Shown piece after piece: positions 51,101 to 60,100 of a DNA stretch of 64,000 nt; the stretch's first letter is position 1; every line of letters begins with the position of its first letter. The notes beneath the pieces were generated by a model. That model saw only the letters and a list, made by a program, of their open reading frames with translations. It was not told the DNA's origin and made no database searches. The stretch is from Acanthaster planci (Eukaryota; Echinodermata; Asteroidea; Valvatida; Acanthasteridae). Made by a program: the position numbers and the translations under genes. The DNA lies in assembly GCF_001949145.1 (NCBI RefSeq), contig NW_019091415.1, positions 423,040-487,039 of the forward strand, written 5' to 3'.

Positions 51101-54100
51101 ATCAACATCTTCCAGATCTGTGTGAAACAAACAGGCCAGGAATAACATGAGTTGAATACATACCTTTCTGAAAAGGCCAGTAAGTCTCTCTCTGCTCTTG
51201 TAATGCTTGGAGTTGACCCAAACCATTCTGATCAGGTTGATGATCTTAGCCAACATGGGCGGAATGTCTGCTGGTTTGGCCTTAGACAGCTCTTCACACG
51301 GCTCTTTCAGAGTGGAGAGAAACTTCAAGTTACTCTGAGCCTGCTCTGAGCCATCCTAAATACAAGTATAAAATCAAGACTGATTAAGGAAAAATATTTC
51401 GAAGTCATGACAAACGTATTTTTAGAACTTGTGCCTATTTTGGGGAGTCAGGTTGGCAAGGTAGTTCTTTCCTCGCCTTCCACATCTGTGGTCCCGGGCT
51501 CAATTCCCGGCACGGTCCACATGTGGATATGGTTTTCAGTCCCTATATGACTCTGTGGGTTTTACCCAGAATATTCCTCTGGGATTTTCCTCCCACCTCT
51601 AAAACTGTAACTGCTTCTCACTGTCTCCCCTTTACTGATGTTGGTGAATGTGAGTCATTTGGCGGCTGCCCTTGTATGCCATCGGCTCAACCATGTTTAA
51701 ATGTATTCATTGTTCCACGCTTAATGTCTTCATTGTACAGCGCATTTGAACATATCTATATGAAATTTGTGCTTTATAAATGAATAAATTATTATTATTA
51801 TAATTATTCGCAAAGAATTACTCACCTTAAATCATTCATGAATAGTTTACATATCTGTGAGTGGTACCGGAGCTGTACAGCAATGTGTTATTTTTGACAC
51901 TGCTCCTGTAGTTTCAAATTTTAGTGGCCTTACTACTACAAATCCACTTTCAGGAATTGATTGACAGGAATTAATTGGAGGAAGAATGTAGCTGTTTAGA
52001 GTAGTGTTCTTACTGTGACTACTAATTATACTTCAGTAGCAACAGACAGCACTTTTTATTGAGAATAAAAATATTTAAAAATGTTATTCCATTACCTGGA
52101 TCTGCTTTGAAAGCTTTCTAAATGAAGCTACGTAGGATGACTTTGAAAGCTCTAAGATTGTCTGGATCCTCAGCACACCTTCTTTTCTCAGCTGTTCACT
52201 GATTCCAGAGAGATCAACACAACGATTATGCCAGAAGGCAATTTCCTCCAAAGGGCCAGAGTTTTCTGAGGTTTCAATGGCATCCTGTGATGCAAGGACT
52301 TCTTTAATTTGCCTTGTCCAGTGCACCATGGCAGCTAGGTAGAAAAGAAGAATGAAAACAGTTTGCTTATTTTTACAATGAAATTGTATGGCATATTCTT
52401 CCTAAATGAACCAAAATGCAACTCCATTAGTCATTTTTCAAAACTCAAAATATGAAGGGACTGACATTTCGATCCTAGCAGAATCTTTCTCAAAGGCAAA
52501 ATGACAAGTGGACAGGACAAACAAGCAAACAGAGAATGCTGCAGGCTGGATAAAGGGGACTGCATGAAAGGCATGGTTGAACAGCACAGGAATGTAAGGT
52601 GCACCTTCAGATTTATAAAAATGATTATTTGACGATTCTTAGGCATACTGTGTACATTTGGTGGACATTTTGTTGGCTACCAGTGCAAATTAAATGGGGT
52701 TTAATTCATTTCAAGTTTTACGTCAAAGTGTTAGCACCAGAGGACTTGATTTCAAAACCTCTCTCAACAGGGAGAATTCAGTATAATTTTCCACTGAGGT
52801 ATTTTAAAGCACCTTTAAAAAAATTTTTTTTTAAATATAAGCCATGAAAAAAAGCACAAAATTGACGGGAAATGAAGAGAAAAGTTTGGCTCTCTTCATT
52901 CTCTTGTCGTTTATAATCACCCTCACTAAACCAGCATATCTGCCAGGTTGTACCTAAAATTATCTTTAGGTTTGGCAGCATCAAAAATGTAGAATGAGTA
53001 CAATATGTTCATTGCAAACATCATATTTGACAGAATATTGATGACGCTTGAGAATTTTGACAAAAAATGCATGACGTTCGAGAATGCTGAAAATGCTGTC
53101 ACGTGTAGTGCTTGAAACTTCCATGCTCGATGTTCATTTTTGCAGCTTATTTTGGAGATATACCCACTGAAAATTAAGTTAAAATTAACAACTCTGTAAG
53201 CATTAGATTTTTATCATGAACTATATCTTATGTCTTAGACGTCTTTTTTTTTTTAACGTCATTTAGAACGACAGATTGTCTTTTGAGAAACTTTTATACG
53301 AAGGAAAATATCCCGAAACGTCACCATTCCGTGGAGGGGCTCATGAATATTGAATAAAAAAGAGGGTGCACTATCTGGGTTAATGTCAAAGGTCAAACAG
53401 GCCACGATGCAGCAAAATGTTTCTCTAATGTGTCTAATGGCACCACGAGATAATGACAGAAGCCGCAAAATTGCCAAGATCGGTATTTTGGACTATAGTT
53501 TTCGGAAACGTTCTTGAAGATAATGTGATCGGTCCAGTCGTAAAAGGATGATGGTTTGGGGGTGCTTTTTTGCACTGTTTTAAAACTTGCATGTACATCG
53601 ATTTGATTTATCTAGCTGTTTTTTTGCCATCAATTTTTTTTACACTTAATGACAGAATCGAATGAAGTTCATGACTGCCGATTTCGGGACCCGATTAATT
53701 GTGAGAGGTATTTTTAATTTTGTGATTATGGTTTTAATATGTGTACATGTAAATATTATCACCTTTCACAACATATAAATCTGTGTAAAATTATCACTCC
53801 TCGGTATATTTTATTGGCTAGGATTTCAACAGGTTGTTCATGTCCATCAAAAATGCTGATGTTCGAGACTTTAATTAAGTAACTCCAATTAAGTTGAAAG
53901 ATGAACACAGTCATCATTGTTCCAGATATCAGCCATGACTTCCCTCATCACATCAGGCATTGGGAATTAATTCACTACTGAAACTTACATGTATTTTACC
54001 AAAACGTATATTAAAGACTTGAGATTTCAAGCAATACACCAAGATATGCATACAACCATAGTACCAGTACACTAGCCTTGAATTCTATCTGCATGCACCA

Positions 54101-57100
54101 GGTCAGCCAGCCGGGTGCATGTATAGAGTAACGTACCGACGTTTACACATCTACTGGTGGTGTGTTGGCCAAGAGAGCACAACAGCAATATGCTATTGTT
54201 TCTGTTTCTGGTGTTATCATGGTCAGACACAGAGCACTGCTTTTCTTCGGCGGTCTTATCAAGCAAGGATTTGTTCTATCCATTGCAAAGATATGATCTA
54301 AGGTGGTAGTTAACACTTTATAGCCTCCACTGAGTAAGTTTTTGGCACTTGTCACTGAAGATATTGTGACTGTTAGCGTTCAATGACTTCTTGGGGTTTT
54401 TTATTTACACTCTTGAACTTTCATTGTTCACAGTGTATCGATCTCATGTGTGCACCATCTGCATCCTTTAGAACATCTTCATAGCAACCTGCACTGAGTG
54501 ACAAATTGCAGGGTTAGTAATGCATCACATCTGTATGTAATTTTCCCTGTTTGATTATTTCACAACTTTTCCCACACCAGTGTGATGATAATGTGTGCCA
54601 CTCAGCAGGAAGTCTAGGCCATGTTAGAGGCCAGACCTCAGCAATCTGGATGGTATGCCTACCTAGACATCTTCAGATGGTACTCACACTGCTTAGACCA
54701 CATGTAATTGTAGAATCAGGGCAGGTATGCAGAGAAAGTAAAGCAAGGAAGAAAACAGGGTGACAAATGTAGTGGATATGGGAGATGCGTGTTTTAACTC
54801 TGTAAGGAAAGGGGTCTTTTGGAAATTACTGAACAGTGTCTGGCAGATCAGGTCAGGAAAATTAAGAAAAAATCTGCTCTCAACAGCTGTAGAAATTGAA
54901 GAAATGAAGAGGGAGATGGTCTGGGTCGGGGTTTTGCCAGGGTTAGAGGATGCTTTCACATCTTAATGAATGAGGTTTGATCTGACAATGATACCCCTAG
55001 AAATGATGGAATGGAGAGTCTTCAGGATACGGATGATGGTTCAGAAGCTAGTAGCAGGGATGTGACTGCTGCAAACGAAGACAGAGGCCTATCAGATGAC
55101 AGGATTCATGCAGGGGTGGATCATGGCACTAACTTGAAAGGAAGAGGATAGAATACGGAAGAGAACTGAAGAGGTAGTGTTATCAAGGGTCAAAAATAGC
55201 ATTCGTGCACTGTGTTGTGTTGCAAGAAAGTTGACGGATTCCACAAGGGCTGTTAAGAAGATTCTAGATCCAATTAAGATGAATGGTACATCTGAGCTTA
55301 AGTCTTGTTTATGCAAGTGCTTTCTTGTAATGGGATACGTAATGGGATACGTGGGGTACAAGCGAGCTGTCAAAGGCAAAAGGGAAACAACGCGTTGCCG
55401 AGAGGGTTGGCTTGAGGACAGATCAAGGACCTTCAAGGGGATTGAACTCAAGGACAAGTGTTGGGAGCACATTTCGGAGGTTCTGAAATCTGAGGATGTG
55501 AACGTTCTTGGGACTTCAACATTCAGACTGACTTGTTGTTGTAGAACACAAAGAGTTGTATCACACTGTAAATGTGCATGTGCCCAGTGATGCAAGGGTG
55601 AAAAGCAAAGAGAAGGTCCTAAAGTACCACAATTTGGTGAGGGAACTTTGTAAGTTAAGAAGGTCAAGGTGAACGTCATTCTAGTTGCTGTGAGGTCACT
55701 GGGTGCCGTTCCCAGGTCACTGGAGACACATATCAGTGAGGTCGGCATGACTGTGAAGGCAAGGAGGCAATGCTGCACAAGGTGGCTCTCCCCGATACTA
55801 ATAGAATTCTATAGAAGATGCTCGAGATCTGAGGCTACGGGACACAGCTTGGCGGGAGTTGGTCCAGCAGGTAAGGATAAGATTTCATCTCACTGTGCGT
55901 CATCAAATAATAATAACATAATAATAACCGCGTGCGTTGGGTTTGAATACACTGGAGCACTATTGGTATCATGCGAGCGGCAATGTAATGTACACAATTC
56001 TCTCAACTCAGTGACAGTAAAGGCAAAAAAACTAATCCTATTACCAGTAATGTGAACTGACAGTTGACATTTCAATGAAGTACACTGGTTTTGAGTTATT
56101 AGTAGGCCTACATCCTGTTAAGGTTGCGTTTTCAGTTATTGTCGGTAAAAAAATCGTATCGGATCGGACATCGGCCAATGTTCAAATTAAAACATCAGAC
56201 ATCGGATCGGCACTTAAAACCTGCATCAGTTGTTCCTTAATATATTGTTTTAATTAAAGCATAATTCATTAAAGTTTTTCACTACTAAAAACAGAAAACC
56301 CCAGAGATCTTTGTTTTTTCATACATATTGTTTGTCATTTTGTAAAAAAAAAAGCGCTTGAAGAAAATTATTAGATTTTGTTACATTTCAACATTCCCGA
56401 AGGTGTTCATGTACAACATAGTTCACAAGCAATGTTTGCACACACAGACTTGTGCAGAGATTGAGTACAATGTCTGTATTTTTGCCCTGATAATGTGACT
56501 TTTTGCCACTTTGTTAAAGTAGAGAAACACAGAGACCGAGCTTTTTATTCATTGTTACTAGGAAAGTACACCAAATTTTGCATTAAAACTCTGCTAATTT
56601 CATTTTTTAAATCAAAGGAAGAAAAATGAAAGGAAAAGCTCCAAATCAAAATAGGATCGAAAAGTGAGAGGCAGTTAAAAAACTGACAAATTGGATTGAG
56701 ATATTTTAAATTCAGAAAGAAATAGTGTGTTCATCAGTGTTGTGGAAGTCCAACCTTAATTTTCCAAAGATGGAATGGGTTGTTCGTATAAAATGTTTAG
56801 GCTGGGCGAAAGGACAAAATATTATTACGTCTAACAGATTTTTCTACACAATAATAGGAAACCCACCTCCATACTTCCTACAATGTGTAATTTGTTTGTT
56901 GATAAGAGGCAAGGCATATTTTTGTGGAATGTATGGTAGTGCCATCCGGTCAATGTTCTACTACAAACATGGACAAAGAAAAAGAATGTGTTAAAGGTGG
57001 TATACATGTACACCATTGGTAAAATCCTGAAAATTGACTATCGAATAACCCCAAAATATATTACTTCAAAGAAAGTACACAAGTGCCTCAGTCAGTCTGT

Positions 57101-60100
57101 AAAATATTTCCACTCAGAATACTGTTATCGAGAAAACAGAAATGTTGTTCTCTTTTTCACGATGGTCGGCTGACCATCGTTTAAGAGTTTATTTCACTTC
57201 ATACATTACATTCGCTAGGCACCAATTTTGTGTGTGTCGTGTTTGCAGATGTTGTGGGAGTCTCTATGAATGAACAAGTAATACTAAAAGCAGCTAGAAA
57301 ACATACAGACAGAAATTCATCAAACGCATTGTAAACTGAAATTATAGGTAACTGAGCTTAAGGTGTAAAGTAGAAAATAACTTGGATCACTGTGAAGTTA
57401 AATTTTATGTATGGAAAGGATTTTCTTAATGTGAAAACTTTGCAAATGGCATGTTCTTCATAAAATGGACCAAAAAGCAACCTCAGCAGTCATTTTTCAA
57501 AACTTCTAAAAGAGTGACTTTGATCATGTAAAATAAAAATTAGCACCTTCAGATTTATAAAAATGATTATATGGGGATAATTAGGCATAATACATGTATG
57601 TCCTTATGGTGGACATTTGGTTGGCTACCAGTGCAAATCAAATGGAGTTGAATTCATTTAAAGTTTTACGTCAAAGTGTTTACAATAGAGGACTTGATTT
57701 CAAAACTTCTCTCAACAAGAAGGAGAATTCAGTACATTTTTTGACTGATGTATTTTAAAGCACCTTAGAAATAATTTTTTAAAAATATAAGCCACGAAAA
57801 AAGAGCACAAAATTGACAGAAAGTGATGAGAAAATTTTGGTTTTTGACGGGCTAAGTTGAAGACTTTTGCCGGTCTAGTGCGGATGTAGATACCTTCTGC
57901 TACGTGTTGGTTTGTTAACTCAAGCACTGCTGACAAGTATATTGTGAAAAGTGTGGGTGCCAATGGACACCCCTGTTTTACTCCATGTGAGACTGAGAAT
58001 GGTTCCGAGACCTTGCCACCTGAATGGACCTGGGCAAACATGCCATCGTGAAATTGCCGCAGTAGAGAGATAAACTTGGGAGGAATCCCATATCTAACCA
58101 GGAGGTGCCATAGGCCTTCCCTTGCAACAGTGTCAAATGCTTTTGAAAATCAACAAAGAGCATGAGGAGTGGTTGTTGTTGCTAGATGGCTTTCTCCTGG
58201 AGTTGCCGCAAGGTGAATACCATGTCTATGGTGCTGCGCTTGGGCCCAACACTGCATTGTGATTCTGGCAAGATGACCTTTGCAAATGGCTTAAGGTGAT
58301 GTAATAGCAGCTTTCCAAAGACTTTGCCTGGGATGGACAAGAATGAGATGCCACGGTAATTCCCACATTCACGATGATCCCCCTTAAGCTTAAAAATTGT
58401 AACGATAGTTGCATCACGCATCTGTTATTGAAGCTGACTGGACATCCAACAGTGGCTGAAGAACTCCAAGAGGCCTCTCACCGTCGGCTTTGACCACTTC
58501 CATTTGGATACCATCTGCGCCTGCGGCCTTGCTATTAGCAGAGCGAGCAATAGTGGTCACAACTTCATTGCAACTCGGTGGATCATCTAGGTCACGCTGA
58601 ACTGGTCGTTGTGGAATGGAGTCAATAAGATCCAATTTGACTGGCTGGGTAATATTCAGGAGACTCTGAAAGTGCTCTTTCCATCGATGAAGGACTGATA
58701 GTCGATCACAGTGGAGCATTGAGCCATCAGCCCTTAGCAGGGGTGCTGCAGCAGAGCTGGTTGGGCCGAAGACTCCTTTGAGGGATTGGAAAAGGCAACC
58801 ATGGTTGCCCCTCTCAGCACAGGCCTAAATATCCTCAGCAATTTGAGTCCACCAGTTGTCATGCATGTGACGCAGTTCTCTTTGGGCAACTGCACTGGCT
58901 CTGTTGTAATGCTGTCAGTCGGCATCTGAGCCGCTGTCTCGATAGGCCAGAAGTGCAGCTCGCTTTTTATTTAGCAGAGCCTCGATGTTTGCATCATTGT
59001 CATTGAACCAATCTCAATTTTTCTTTTTGTGAGGACCAAGGAATCTCTGAGATGGCTCACGAATGGCATTGGCGAGTTGAGCCCAGTAAGAGTCTACAGA
59101 CTCATAATAAGGGATGAGTTTTGTGAGTGAGTCACTGATGGTAGAGTTGAGCTTTGTAAAGACTTCTGGGGAGTGGAGCTTGCCAACCGCTAGGCCTGGC
59201 TTAGGTTTAGGGGCAATTCTAGGTTGGTGAGTGCAAAGCTGCAGCTTCATTTTCGAACGTCTCAGCATGTGGTCTGTCAGAAAATCAGCACCGCGCATTG
59301 CGCGGGTAATGCAGACATCAGAGAGATGTGCTCTTCTTTTAATGACAAAATCCAACAGATGCCACTGCTTAGATCTAGGATGTTGCCAAGAGTTGTAATG
59401 ATGATTTGGTAAATAGAAAAAGGTATTGGTGAAAGCCAGTTGAAATTCAGTGCAGAGGGCAAGGAGCCTGAGTCGCCGTTTGAGTTACTTTTACCCCGGC
59501 TGAAACGCCCAAAAACTGGAGACCAAATCGCTTAGTTAGACCCTACGCGGGTGTTGAAGTCTCCAAGAAGAGTTTTATCCTTGTCACAAGCTGAACGAAG
59601 CAGACTAGACAAGGCTTTATAAAACTCATCCTTAGCTTCCTCTGGGCTAGGCAGCATAAAAGTAGGAGCATAAAAGTAGGAGTAAGTAGAAGAATAAAAA
59701 GATGTTATCTTTGGAGTAGAAGAAAAAAAATATTAAAAACAAGAGCCGTTTCAGCCGCTGCCCAAAACACCTAAACTACACTTCATAAAACATGACATCA
59801 TGATGACACTGTCCCAATTGCCACATACACATGTAAATGTGTAACACAGCCTGGTTGAGTACATGCAAATTATCAACTAAATCAGACCTATGAAATTGGG
59901 TTTAGAAAAGTGAAATATTGGGTTGTATAATGAAAACAGTTGCTATACTATAAAATCTGGAGTGCATGAAGACAATAAAAAAGGAAAGAAAAAAATATTA
60001 AAATAACAAATACAAAAGCTGTGTCTGCCTGTCTGCCGAAACATTAAATAACAACTTACTCTCTAATCTTTGCACCAGCTCTTTATTCTTGGCAGCTTGT

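Larger units (their letters stand above)
48444..51163 (-). other. Intron between exons 4 and 5
   Basis: 2720 bases. Holds a plus-strand LINE 3' fragment (48890-49205) and an SGNH-hydrolase-like retroelement remnant (49310-49930). From about 50350 to 51160 I see only AT-rich unique-looking sequence. Confidence 0.7.
52335..60059 (-). other. Intron between exons 2 and 3, TE-rich
   Basis: 7725-base intron. Contains, from low to high coordinate: an unidentified repeat copy (52395-53970, minus) with a short insert carrying a hammerhead-like motif; a plus-strand LINE 3' remnant (about 54550-55925); unexplained AT-rich sequence (about 55930-57430); a fragment of the same repeat (57440-57850); and a minus-strand LINE (57845-59690). 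These are listed separately. Confidence 0.8.

Noticed and set aside
51442-51520. Genuine tRNA gene
   Set aside because: Only A- and B-box-like pieces are present, the cloverleaf does not close, and the unit continues into a SINE body with a second copy elsewhere.
52599-52847. [20 protein letters not shown] in repeat copy B as a LINE RT C-terminus
   Set aside because: It vaguely resembles the LHWLPV--RI-YK--LL-FK motif of LINEs, but stops vary among copies A-C and no other RT motif is nearby. Too weak to classify the repeat.
55092-55778. 228-codon open frame on the minus strand
   Set aside because: It is the antisense shadow of the plus-strand LINE-like remnant, whose frames carry the recognisable motifs. 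The minus product shows low-complexity Ser/Leu content and no family pattern.
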